Part shown: positions 44,335-55,788 of the stretch, piece by piece
How positions within the stretch are numbered: the stretch's first letter is position 1
Layout of the letters: every line of letters starts with the position of its first letter
Origin: Ciona savignyi
Taxonomy: Eukaryota; Chordata; Ascidiacea; Phlebobranchia; Cionidae
Length of the DNA: 64,000 nucleotides
Direction: 5' to 3'
Assembly: GCA_000149265.1 (NCBI GenBank)
Contig: CH002582.1
Location: 262,687 to 326,686 of the forward strand
The notes under the pieces: model-generated
Told to the model about the DNA's origin: nothing
Databases searched by the model: none
What the model saw: only the letters and a program-made list of their open reading frames with translations
Translations under genes and position numbers: made by a program

Positions 44335-44659
44335 AAATTTTAAGCAACATCCATCAAGTACTTCGGCTCAAGACGCGGTCCGCTTTCTAACGGTTGGTTT
44401 TGAAACCAGCAGCATTGAGCCTACACTCCGACGCCGCCATTTTTCTGGATTCTTACGTCTCAAATCAAATAACGTCACAAACTCGGCACAGGTGATTAAA
44501 CACATGATACTTAAAAAAAGGTTTAAACTTCCGAATCTTTTTAAAAAGTGTCCAACAAATATTCACAGAGAAGCTAATATACAAACAAACGACTGGTGAG
44601 CGTAGCAGAATCGTATACAGACAACAAACATAGCATTTTCTTCTGGTTGTATTAATGTT

Positions 44660-44822
44660 TGTAACCGGAAATTGTGGATTGTTGTACGTCACACAAGGGC
44701 ACAGTCATGAGGTCCTAATGTCATTACTAACTCAGGAAATAACATGAGATCACTTAAATTAACACGGAAGTTGCATAGCTCTGGTAGGCAGTGCAGGGAA
44801 TTTAATGCAGAAGATTTAAAAA
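44660..44822 (+). promoter_or_regulatory. Conserved proximal promoter of the receptor family (copy 1)
   Basis: The block upstream of the signal-peptide exon is nearly identical in copies 1-3. It contains an ETS-type core ACCGGAAAT (44664-44672) and a CRE-like TACGTCAC (44685-44692), 13 bases apart. The same pair occurs at 50433/50454 and 55630/55651, and in altered form near 61962. The function is inferred from conservation within recent duplicates only. Confidence 0.45.
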
Positions 44823-45383
44823 ATGGGAAGGCAACCTATTACAGCAATCGTCGTATTTATTTTATGCATTTTGCAACAAGCTAAGAGCAAAAGTAAGTGA
44901 TGCAGAAAAAAATCGAATAAATTTGTGTTTACTATTCACATTCCACATTTAATTATTTAAGGTATTGTCTACAATGGGAGTCAGTTAACCTTCGTCACAT
45001 CGAGAAAAACATTTGATGCAGCTCGAACACACTGCCAATCATTACTCGGTGATTTGGTTATTATCAGAGACAGTCAGTTGCAAAATGCAATTAAACCGAA
45101 CTTGGATTCAACGATTAGTTGGAATACGTGGGGAGATCAATGGTTGGTCGGTTACTGGATCGGTGGTTCGCGAGCATCAGGTAAACATGAGTTGATCTTT
45201 GCAATTTCTTTTGTTACAATAAGACTAATTTGAAGCTGTGCACATTCTTTTTATATGAATATAAATAAAATTGATGTCACCCCGGTATATAAGCCCCACC
45301 CACCTCCATCACCCCCATGATGTCACCCCGGTACATGACCACCGATACCCCACCCACCCACATGCAGCTTTGATAAAACGTAC

Positions 45384-45903
45384 TGTAAGATATCGCGACC
45401 CATTAATGTTTTATTGATGTCTATGATAAATCATAAATTGCATCACAACCAAATTACGTCACAATGGGAGTTTGTGTTACAATATCTATACCCGACCGCG
45501 TGTTAGAAAATGCTTCCTTTTTGATTTAGTCACCGTACAGTCTGCAGCACAGTAATTTATCTGATACCGTGTATTTTCCGTTCCGGTTCTAAAGCCAAAG
45601 TTTGGTGAGTGTAATTGTTTACTATTTCATACGTACACCCGTCAATTATTGATTTTGGTCCCTTTATTTTTAATTTACAGAAAACCGTATCATCCCTCCG
45701 AATCATCCCCACTGCGTAACATCTCCGTCCATATCGTCCCTGTATCACCCCCATATCGTCCCTGCCCCCTCCGTTCCGCATCTGTAACCGTTTGAACTCT
45801 GATCGCCAATTATAATTCGAGGACACAAACTGTCTGTTCTTTTATTCGATACGAGTTATTTTCAAACCAAAGCAACCCCGTTACTCCACCCGCGGAAGTA
45901 ACA
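45384..45903. mobile_element. Solo LTR in intron 2 of receptor copy 1
   Basis: 520 bases starting TGTAAG and ending TAACA, flanked by the 5-bp duplication CGTAC (45379-45383 and 45904-45908). Copies 2 and 3 lack it: there 'gataaaacgtaccatttaac' is continuous, so it inserted after duplication. Confidence 0.8.
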
Positions 45904-46616
45904 CGTACCATTTAACACAATGATAAGAAGCTATTTAACACAATGATAAGAAGCTAGCCTTTGTTTTCAGGAGAAACCGAGTGGAAATGGTGGGATGGAA
46001 CACGATTACCTCCGGCAGGAGCCACTGATGCTTACCAACACTGGATCGGTTCTGAACCGAATACCTTTAGTCCAGATAGAGCATGTGCAGCTTTGACTCC
46101 GTACAAATCTATCAATACTTTATCAATCTATAAAGGAGGTTGGGTGGATGACGCATGCACCCGTACGAAGTATTTTGTTTGCCAAAGAGGTACGTGTTGT
46201 AAGCTCGTCATCTAGCTATATGAAAATAACAGACCATTTTTTGCTCTGCTTGGTATTATTGAGATTTAACTTGTGAAAAAAATAAAAAGTATTAAATTAC
46301 AATTTTATCGGGAAATTTCAAATCAAGACATAAACTAAATACCAATACATACCTATCAGATCTATGTCTGCCCACATCCTGCCAAAATGGAGGAACATGC
46401 AACAGATTACCACTGGACTATAACTGCTCCTGTTTGCCTGGTTACAGTGGAAGAAACTGTGAAACAGGTGTGTTCAGTATAGGTTTTAGTCCGTGTTTAG
46501 TTAAGGCAGCTGTCACGGTCAACTCAAGAGCAACAACCACATGTCAATCACCACCGTCTGTAAAACATATTTTTATTGTAACCTATTTGTATATATGTAT
46601 ATATACTAGTAGGTTC

Positions 46617-46824
46617 NNNNNNNNNNNNNNNNNNNNNNNNNNNNNNNNNNNNNNNNNNNNNNNNNNNNNNNNNNNNNNNNNNNNNNNNNNNNNNNNNNNN
46701 NNNNNNNNNNNNNNNNNNNNNNNNNNNNNNNNNNNNNNNNNNNNNNNNNNNNNNNNNNNNNNNNNNNNNNNNNNNNNNNNNNNNNNNNNNNNNNNNNNNN
46801 NNNNNNNNNNNNNNNNNNNNNNNN
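46617..46824. other. Assembly gap (run of N)
   Basis: 208 unknown bases between the EGF1 and EGF2 exons of receptor copy 1. Confidence 0.97.
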
Positions 46825-47175
46825 TACAACTCAATTTAACCATTTGACCATTGGATAAACATGCGAATTGTATCCTTTCAACTTACCCTAATTAACAGTA
46901 TACCTTTAACAGATCTATGTCTGCCAACAACCTGCCAAAATGGAGGGACGTGTAGCAGATTATCACTGAACTATAGCTGTTCCTGTTCGCCAGGCTACAT
47001 AGGACGAAACTGTGAAACAGGTGTGTTCAGTATAGGTTTTTTTGTTATGAGAGGCCGGACCAATTAAACTATTTAAAATCTGGTACATAATAAATGTTTC
47101 AATTAAGTGACAAATTTAAGAGAGATTAGCTCTTTTCCTTTATTTACTCTTATTATAAGAGTTAATAATAAGGAG

Positions 47176-47880
47176 AATAGGATGGGATATTCATGTTTAT
47201 CACCGTGAATGGAAAAACCATGGAGGTTAACACACGAGTAATCGTCAGATCACCTCGCGCCCACCGTCGGGTTACCGGAGCTTTTGCAGTGTGTTGTGTA
47301 TGATTGATACGTTCCTTCAATTTGATAGAACCCATTAATCCGCTGGGTTTAGGCTGTGGGGATCTTCCTTATTTTCCTTGATCAGGCTTGGGTTTGCGCC
47401 TGGTGCTTGCACTAAATCTGGCATGAGGTTCCCCAACTAACATACCTCAGCCATGACTAAATTAGTTGGCAATCCGACTCCATACAAAAGTTCTTTTATT
47501 GTCATATTGCAAGCTAATACAATATAATGCATTTGATTAAACTGGTTCGTAATATATGCTTGGAGATATCAACAACAAGCAGGCAATGCTTAGGTCTGCA
47601 TTTCAAAACGCGTTTTTGATACCCGTTAATACAATGCGTTTATACATAAAACGTCAGCTTGCCATGTATGGCTCGGGGATTATAGCCCGTTGACACGCAC
47701 AGGAAATAATTTGGCAGGACTGAAGGGGAACAGCCGTGCGCACATTAATCTCCCACTTTAACAATTTTAAAATAACTTAATATAATGTGCAAAAATATAA
47801 CATTAGCCGCGAATGTCACTATAAGGCAATGCCCTTAAATTGCCTTGCCCAAGGACACAACCGACTAGCTAGCGACCAGA
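47176..47880 (-). repeat. SINE split by a 469-bp insertion
   Basis: The SINE runs 47176-47354 and resumes 47824-47880 at exactly the next base of its consensus ('ggtttaggc' / 'aggcaatgccc'). The insert is described separately. Confidence 0.75.
47355..47823 (-). mobile_element. Insertion with solo-LTR character
   Basis: It starts TGTGGGGATC on the plus strand and is flanked by a 4-bp AGGC duplication (47351-47354, 47824-47827). Minus orientation has an AATAAA-containing stretch before a terminus ending CCCCACA. The other end (CACTATA) is not a canonical LTR end, so the class is uncertain. Confidence 0.5.
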
Positions 47881-50419
47881 CATATAAATATTAATAAATC
47901 AAGAGTTTAATCGTGTTTAAGTTAAATTTAATAATTTATTTTAACCAGCTCGATTCCTTTCGTTCAAAAACGGTTGTGAACTTCACATCAACAAAATTCC
48001 ATCGCGATTTACATCGTTTCAAGCGGCCAAGACGCAATGTAACTCTCAGCAAGAATCGCTTGCTATCATAAAATCTAAAAAGACGCAAATCATTTTTAAC
48101 CTTATCAATCAGCTTTGGCTAAGCAATGAACCGATATGGCTGGGAGGAAAAACAACTAACTTAACTTGGCTATGGTTAGATGGAAGCATTATGGAAGGTT
48201 ACAATAACTTGGTCGACCAATCCGTGCAAAATAGTGCTGGTTGTTTATCTTTAGCTCGAAATGGGAGTTGGTTTATTAAAAATTGTTTATTAAAAAAGCT
48301 TTGTAACTCATCGTCAATCTATGTAAGACGTAATCTAACCAAATCATTGTGTATTAGTCAATGGGGCAAGTCTGTGTGCATCTTCTCCATGTGCCAACGG
48401 TGGAGTTTGTACCGAAAGCGGCTGCCACTTTCACTGCACTTGTCAGTCCAACTTTAGTGGTTCCAAGTGCGAAATATCATCACCTGGTACTACATATTAA
48501 TGTCGATACTTTGAATAGTTGCCAGTGAAATTATGTATGATGATATTATTATGATAGATTTGATGATAGATAGTATTATGATTCATATAAACAACCGGTA
48601 ATTCCCACAACTAAAGTTACAAAAGTTTTTTAATGTGTCAAATATTATTAATGGTGATGTTCCACCTTTACATATCTACTAACCCACTCTTAAATTACAG
48701 CAGGAACAAAACACTTGAAGTACATCATCCCGCCAATATGCATCATTCTTATCGGAATGGTGGTTGCAGTGATTTGCATCATAAAGCGAAGGTTTGTTCT
48801 ACTATGCTTTAGTATAAGTATTTACTAATTTGTTTGACCTATTGCAGTTTATATTTTATCTGCTTTAGATATGTAACGAAAGAACGAAAAATATTTTTTT
48901 AAATTAGTGTATTCCTAAACCCCTTTTATCTTTTGCTGGTCTATAAACGTGTTTTCTTTCAATATTTTATACGATCGAATAAGTTGTAGTCAGGTAACAT
49001 CTGCATTAACTTACACAGCAAAGGTGGAAGAGCAATCACAGAAGATCCTGCTGTCCAATTTAATCCAGATCCAAAATCCGTTTATGAAGGTAAACAAAGA
49101 CCAAACATTCCTTGGTTATAGTAGAGTAATTAGTAGACTCTTGTTATTTGGTATCACCGACTGCCAACTCCGAAGTCTGTTTAATACACGTTTTCCAAAG
49201 CGTTTTTTATAGACTAAACGTTTTTTATAAACTCTTGTTATTTACAGAAATACAAAGTCCACCAGTTGTAATATACGAAAACCTCGCCACTAGAAACTAA
49301 ATCTAATGGAAAAGCCCTACTATTAAATATATTAAACACCATTAAATATATTAAACATTTCTGCCCGAGTACTTTGATATTTCCGTTTGTTGTATAAATT
49401 CCTAATAAAATATATTCGTCAGTTGTAATTTTTGTTTTTTTTACACCGCCGTTAAATTGTTTTAATGAACATTAAAACCAGAATGATTTGTTTGATTTAG
49501 TTAAAAGTCACAGAAAAACTGTTCTACAGCCGTATCGTAAATTATTGTATAAAAGGTTACTAGACACATGCACTGTCTAATTGTTTAACTCTACCAAATC
49601 AACCTAGTGACTATAGAAAGCGTTCAATTAATTGATCACCCTACCTCTCCAATGCAAACTGATTTCACAGAAATGCTTGTCAATCCTGACACAAAAAGCC
49701 TTACAGTTTTTTACAACGTAAAATATAAACTCCGATTTGCAACGTAAAGTCAGATTGCCTAGAAATTTTGCTAGAATTTGAGATGGTGATGAAGTTTCAT
49801 TGTGATTCCTTAACTCCCTATGTTAGATGTCGGGACGCCATGCCATACATTTCACAATCATGATTTGAGAACAAAATCTTATTTTTGGGGTATTTCTCTG
49901 GGTAATTTATTTTCTAAGTGTTAAATCAGTGGCTAATGCACCTCCATTCCACTAAATCTGATTAAAAATTTGGCAGCAGTTCAATCGCTATGCCCAAAAA
50001 AGCTATTTTTTTAGAAAAAATACCCTTTTGGTTTTTAACGTCCCAGGGGAATTACCCTGGATTTTTTATTAAAAATTAGCTTTATATCTTGCTTAAAAGG
50101 CGATACAGTAGAGTGCTACTAATGAAATTATTTAGCTGAAAAACACCGAATGTTAACAGCTGTGTATACGACGTTTTCATCTTTAAGAACAGTGGAACGA
50201 TGCACCGGTTTGATTTTCAAATTCTTTTTTTTGACAGGATAAGTAAAGTCCTGAAAAAAGAACACATGTGCATTTATGATAGAGAGAATAGCATTTTTCA
50301 TTGTGTTTCTTAAAAAGTGTCCGACAAATTCTCACAGAGAGGCTAATATACAAACAAACGACTGGTGAGCGCAGCAGAATCGTATGCAAACAACAAACAT
50401 AGCATTTTCTTCTGGTTGT

Positions 50420-50591
50420 ATTAATGTTTGTAACCGGAAATTGTGGATTGTTGTACGTCACACAAGGGCACAGTCATGAGGTCCTAATGCCATTACTAAC
50501 TCAGGAAATAACATGAGATCACTTAAATTAATACGGAAGTTGCATAGCTCTGGTAGGCAGTGCAGGGAATTTAATGCAGAAGATTTAGAAA
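50420..50591 (+). promoter_or_regulatory. Conserved proximal promoter, receptor copy 2
   Basis: Same block as copy 1, with ACCGGAAAT at 50433-50441 and TACGTCAC at 50454-50461. Confidence 0.45.
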
Positions 50592-53204
50592 ATGGGAAGG
50601 CAACCTGTTATAGCAATCGTCGTATTTATTTTGTGCATTTTGCAACAAGCTAAGAGCAAAAGTAAGTGATGCAGAAAAAAATCGATTAAATTTGTGTTTA
50701 CTTTTCACATTCCACATTTAATTATTTAAGGTATTGTCTACAATGGAAGTCAGTTAACCTTCGTCACATCGAGAAAAACATTTGATGCAGCTCGAACCCA
50801 CTGTCAATCATTACTCGGTGATTTGGTTATTATCAGAGAGAGTCAGTTGCAAAATGTAATTAAACCCAACTTGGATTCATCGATTATTTGGAAGGCGTGG
50901 GAAGATCCATGGTTCGTCGGTTACTGGATCGGTGGTTCGCGAGCATCAGGTAAACACGAGTTGATCTTTGTAATTTCTTTTTTTACAATAAGACTAATTT
51001 GAAGCTGGGCACATTCTTTTTATATGAATATAAATCAAATTGATGTCACCCCGGTATATAAGCCCCACCCACCTCCATCACCCCCATGATGTCAACCCGG
51101 TACATGACCACCGATACCCCCACCCACCCACCTGCAGTTTTGATAAAACGTACCATTTAACACAATGATAAGAAGCTATTTAACACAATGATAAGAAGCT
51201 AGCCTTTGTTTTCAGGAGAAACCGAGTGGAAATGGTGGGATGGAACACGATTATGTTACTACACATTTTGTATTGCTTGTTTCTGCAAGCAAAAACGAAT
51301 GGGTCCCTGAGTTAATGAGCCAAACTTGTGTACCATGTTTGGTTGATAGATTATATAGTCTCGTTAGATTCGTTCATGGCTTGGACGTGCTATATAACAT
51401 TGTTAAATGATTTAACCCGATTGAAACACTTTTGTTTCTGTAAGCAATAAATTTAAGAAAAAGTTTGCCTTAAAATTATTAGCAGGTACGCCTGCGTATA
51501 TTGGACGAAATTGTGAAACAGGCATGTATAGTATATGGGCGATCACTTGGTTTAGAATTACAACTTTATTTTAAATGCCACATTCAGAAAAATAATCCTA
51601 CATTTAAGCATCCTGGGTCAATGCTATATCAATTTGACAACTTGATTCGAATTTTTATAATTAAAATAAACTGACATAAGTAATGACGTGTGTGTTAGTT
51701 TGCATAGTTTATCATCAAGCTTGTTCTTGAATTGTCCACATGACGCCCTAATACTACAATCTCATACTGACATATAAATATAAATAAATCAAGAGTTAGT
51801 TAAATTTACTACTTTGTTTTAACTAGCTCGATTCCTTTCGATCGATAACGGTTGTGAACTTCACATCAACAAAATCTCATCGCAATTTACATCGTTTCAA
51901 GCGGCCAAGACGCAATGCAACTCTCTGCAAGCATCGCTTGCTATCGTAAAATCTAAAGAGACGCAAATCATTTTTAACGTTATCAATCAGCTTTGGCTAA
52001 GCAATGAACCGATATGGCTGGGAGGAAAACCAACTAACTCAACTTGGCTATGGTTAGATGGTAGCATTATAGATGGTTACAATAACTTGGTCGACCAATC
52101 CGTGCAAAATAGTGCTGGTTGTTTATCTTTAGCTCGAAATGGGAGTTGGTTTATTAAAAATTGTTCTACGAGGATCGGATATGCTTGTGAGAGACGCGGC
52201 AAGCTTTGTAACTTACAGTCAATCTATGTAAGACGTAATCTAACCAAATCATTGTGTTTTAGTCAATGGAACAAGTTTGTGTGCATCTTCTCCATGTGCC
52301 AACGGTGGAATTTGTACCGAAAGCGGCTGCCACTTTCACTGCACTTGCCAGCCCAACTTCAGTGGTTCCAAGTGCGAAATATCATCACCTGGTACTACAT
52401 ATTACTGTCGATACTATGAATAGTTGCCAGTGAAATTGTGTATGATGATATTATTATGATAGATTTGATGATAGATAGTATTATGATGCATATAAACAAC
52501 CGGTAATTCCCACAACTAAAGTTACTGATGTTTTTAAATGTGTCAAATATTATTAATGGTGATGTTCCACCTTTACATATCTACTAACCCACTCTTAAAT
52601 TACAGCAGGAACAAAACACTTGAAGTACATCATCCCGCCAATTTGCATCATTCTTATCGGAATGGTGGTTGCAGTGATTTGCATCATAAAGCGAAGGTTT
52701 GTTCTACTATGCTTTAGTATTAGTATTTACTAATTTGTTTGACCTATTGCAGTTTATATTTTATCTGCTTTAATTATGTAACGAAAGAACGAAAAATATT
52801 TTTTTAAATTAGTGTATTCATAAACCCCTTTTATCTTTTGCTGGTCTATAAACGTGTTTTCTTTCAATATTTTATACGATCGAATAAGTTGTAGTCAGGT
52901 AAAATCTGCATTAACTTACACAGCAAAGGTGGAAGAGAAATCATAGAAGATCCTGCTGTCCAATTTAATCCGGATCCAAAATCCGTTTATGAAGGTAAAC
53001 AAAGAACAAACATTCCTTGGTTATAGTAGAGTAATTAGTAGACTTTTGTTATTTGGTATCACCGACTGTCAACACCGAACTATGGTTAATACACGTTTTC
53101 CAAAGCGTTTTTTATAGACTAAACGTTTTTATAAACTCTTGTTATTTACAGAAATACAAAGTCCACCAGTTGTAGTATACGAAAACCTCGCCATTAGAAA
53201 CTAA
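50592..53204 (+). pseudogene. C-type lectin/EGF receptor copy 2, internal deletion
   Basis: Exons: 50592-50661 signal peptide; 50731-50949 CTLD1 first half; 51216-51253 truncated CTLD1 second half; 51827-52198 CTLD2; 52263-52391 EGF3; 52606-52696 membrane helix; 52924-52994 and 53152-53204 tail. At 51253/51254 the CTLD1 exon runs straight into sequence that in copy 3 lies in an intron at about 57331. The rest of CTLD1 and EGF1 are therefore deleted. CTLD2 is complete (QAAKTQC, WLGGKPTN, WFIKNC, GYACE), but its donor is GC (CGCG|GCAAGC at 52199). The tail keeps YEEI and YENL (VVVYENLAIRN). Probably non-functional, though CTLD2-EGF-TM-ITAM is still readable. Confidence 0.75.
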
Positions 53205-53800
53205 ATCTAATGGAAAAGCCCTACTATTAAATATATTAAACATTTCTGCCCGAGTAGTTTGATATTTTCGTTTGTTGTATAAATTCCTAATAAAATATAT
53301 TCGTCAGTTGTAATTTTTGTTTTTTTACACCGCCGTTAAATTGTTTTAATGAACATTAAAACCAGAATGATTTGTTTGATTTAGTTAAAAGTCACAGAAA
53401 AACTGTTCTACAGCCGTATCGTAAATTATTGTATAAAAGGTTACTAGACACATGCACTGTCTAATTGTTTAACTCTACCAAATCCAACCTAGTGACTATA
53501 GAAAGCGTTCAATTAATTGATCACCCTACCTCTCCAATGCAAACTGATTTCACAGAAGTGCTTGTCAATCCTGACACAAAAAGCCTTACAGTTTTTTACA
53601 ACGTAAAATATAAACTCCGATTTGCAACGTAAAGTCAGATTGCCTAGAAATTTTGCTAGAATTTGAGATGGTGATGAAGTTTCATTGTGATTCCTTAACT
53701 CCCTATGTTAGATGTCGGGACGCCATGCCATACATTTCACAATCATGATTTGAGAACAAAATCTTATTTTTGGGGTATTTCTCTGGGTAATTTATTTTCT
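53205..53800 (+). repeat. Shared 3' flank of receptor copies (segmental duplication)
   Basis: It matches 49301-49905 and 60232-60830 almost base for base ('cctaataaaatatattcgtc', 'gttagatgtcgggacgccat'). In copies 1 and 3 the match runs further, to about 50300 and 61230. Here it stops near 53800. Confidence 0.8.
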
Positions 53801-53956
53801 GAAGAGTGTGCGACCCAAGCTTGGTTTAACAGATAGTATTAAGAGAAAGAAGTTGCCACCAAAGTATGTACTGCAAGTTCAAGATTCGCCGTTGGAATCT
53901 CGAAGAAAGAATTCAACTAGAAACTTGGTTGCAAGAGTTAGTGGAAGTCATTGGTT

Positions 53957-54054
53957 GGTCGGCGGGCGCAAGGTGATCTGACAATTGCCCATATGGTAAC
54001 CCCCTTGATTTTCCCATTCGTGGGGATAAACATGAATATCGTATTCTATCCTAA
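53957..54054 (+). repeat. SINE tail fragment
   Basis: 3' end of the common SINE, the duplicate of 42395-42488; its 5' part is missing here. Confidence 0.7.
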
Positions 54055-55788
54055 TGTATGGTCGATTTATACCTCAAGATTACGATTATGCAAAATCTGT
54101 ATGACATTTCACAGGTTTGCAAACAGGAGGAACACACCGACACAAGTTTCACCTCTCAGGACACCGTCTCATAAATATGTTAGTAGCGCTTGCGATAATT
54201 TGCCATTTGCCCCCCTATACGTCCATACAGCAAGCAACTAAGTAAATCAGGCGCGTCTATGTTTAATTCATGTCTGTCGTGTAAAGTTAACGTTCCGTTT
54301 AAATTATGTTTTCGTTGCTACTTGGGCGTACATGGTCGTCGGCAAGTTCGAAAGTTAAATAATCGTAAGCGTGAATGCTTCAATAGATGTTTTTTAAAAC
54401 ATATGCTGTCGAAATCCGCTCCTCCCAGGTCGCAATGTTCAGTAAATGAAAGTGAGGAATGTTCAATTCTTTCTCCAATGGATCCTGTTAAGTCATTATT
54501 TAATTCAAAAAAATGTTCCTCTAATTTGAATGACACTATTGTAAAAGTGTGTTTATCAATATTTTTCTGTAAGTTTTAATGGCGTAAAGGTGTATTTCGG
54601 TTGAGATCTTAATTTGGAAATGTACTGCATCCCGTAATTGGCAGGAATTTCTTACAGTGTTTTGGTTTTAAAACATATCTAGACCATGTTGTCCAAAAAA
54701 TGACCAAGTTTTATTGCTTTTCCATTACTCCTTCTGGTAGATGTCTATATACTAGGTGTATAAATACTAATTGTAGTTATAGTCCCTTTAGCATGAATAT
54801 AAGGCATACAAAATGTGTTTTACAAATAGTGGTAGTTAAACTCGTTGTTGACACTTTCTATTATTAACTTAAACTTAAGGTTAGTAAAGGATATGATTGT
54901 GTATCTACCGTGATATTTAAACGCCAGATTAACTTCTGGTCACAACATCTATTCCAGTCTGCTGTACACGATGTGGACATCATCACAGATTTGGTGAGTC
55001 CAATAACGTGCTGATTTTGAGAAACTTTCTTTTACTTTCAATTTTCTTTTAATACCGGGCTCAGTTTCGTACCCATAATGGTTACGTTGCTAAAACCGTT
55101 TTTTATAGTAGTCGGTAAATGTATCGGTCGCATTAACCATTCGGTCACACGACCGTACAAATTCTAAGCAACATTATTATTATTTTTTTTTTTTTACTGA
55201 GCTAAGTTTCGAACCCATGATGGGCTCGTCACTAGGACCGTTTTTTCGTATAGTAGTCGGTAAATGTATCGGTCGCGTTAACCATTTGACCGCACGACCG
55301 TACAAATTCTGAGCAACATCCGTCAAGTACTTCGGCTCAGGACGCGGCCCGCTATTTAACGGTTGGTTTTGAAACCAGCAGCATTGAGCCTACAGTCCGA
55401 CGCCGCCATTTTGCTGAATTCTTACGTCTCAAAACAAATAACGTCACAAATTCGTCACAGGTAATTGAACATATAACACTTTAAAAAAGTTTAGCATCCG
55501 AAACTTTTAAAAAAGTGTCCGACAAATTGCCACAGGGAAGCTAATATACAAACAAACGACTAGTGAGCGTAGCAGAATCGTATACAGACAACAAACATAG
55601 CATTTTCTTCTGGTTGTATTAATGTTGTAACCGGAAATTGTGGATTGTTGTACGTCACACAAGGGCACAGTCATGAGGTCCTAAAGCCATTACTAAATCA
55701 GGAAATAACATGAGGTCACTTAAATTAACACGGAAGTTGCATAGCTCTGGTAGGCAGTGCAGGGAATTTAATGCAGAAGATTTAAAAA
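54054..55788 (+). repeat. 5' flank of receptor copy 3, duplicate of 42489-44822
   Basis: It carries two tRNA-like SINEs at 55052-55158 and 55195-55303 (minus) where copy 1 has three. 54259-54579 is open for 106 codons and Cys/Lys-rich (CLSCKVNVPFKLCFRC), but the copy 1 counterpart is disrupted, so I do not call a gene. Confidence 0.75.
55618..55788 (+). promoter_or_regulatory. Conserved proximal promoter, receptor copy 3
   Basis: ACCGGAAAT at 55630-55638 and TACGTCAC at 55651-55658, in the same spacing as in copies 1 and 2. Confidence 0.45.

Larger units (their letters stand above)
42489..44822 (+). repeat. 5' flank of receptor copy 1, duplicated at 54054-55788
   Basis: Long stretches match the flank of copy 3 ('gattatgcaaaatctgtatg', 'caaacaggaggaacacagcg', 'gtttcgaacccatgatgggc'). 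Insertions of tRNA-like SINEs lie at 42921-43032 (+) and 43985-44334 (three copies, minus). A potential short frame conserved in the copy 3 flank is broken here. Confidence 0.75.
44823..49300 (+). pseudogene. C-type lectin/EGF receptor copy 1 (CTLD-EGF-EGF-CTLD-EGF-TM-ITAM), second CTLD damaged
   Basis: Exons: 44823-44892 signal peptide (ITAIVVFILCILQQAKS); 44962-45180 and 45971-46189 CTLD1 (YWIGG; EPN; WVDDAC; FVCQR); 46360-46467 EGF1; 46913-47020 EGF2; 47949-about 48285 CTLD2; 48358-48486 EGF3; 48701-48791 membrane helix (IIPPICIILIGMVVAVICII); 49019-49089 and 49248-49300 tail. Splice phases are mostly 1/1, so domain exons shuffle freely. The tail reads VYEEIQSPPVVIYENLATRN, an ITAM. At about 48284 the end of CTLD2, its last cysteine and the splice donor are replaced by a duplicated 'tttattaaaaa'. 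Read-through would give a soluble product ending at 48457. It is probably a pseudogene or secreted form. It also carries a solo LTR, a gap and a SINE in introns. Confidence 0.75.

Noticed and set aside
45557..45826. 89-codon minus-strand frame in receptor copy 1 intron
   Set aside because: It is entirely inside the solo LTR and has no domain.
48792..49018. Alternative use of 'gtcag|GTAAC' as the tail-exon acceptor in the receptor copies
   Set aside because: It gives an immediate stop from the membrane exon. The downstream 'ttacacag|CAAAGG' acceptor aligns with copy 5 and keeps the frame in all copies.
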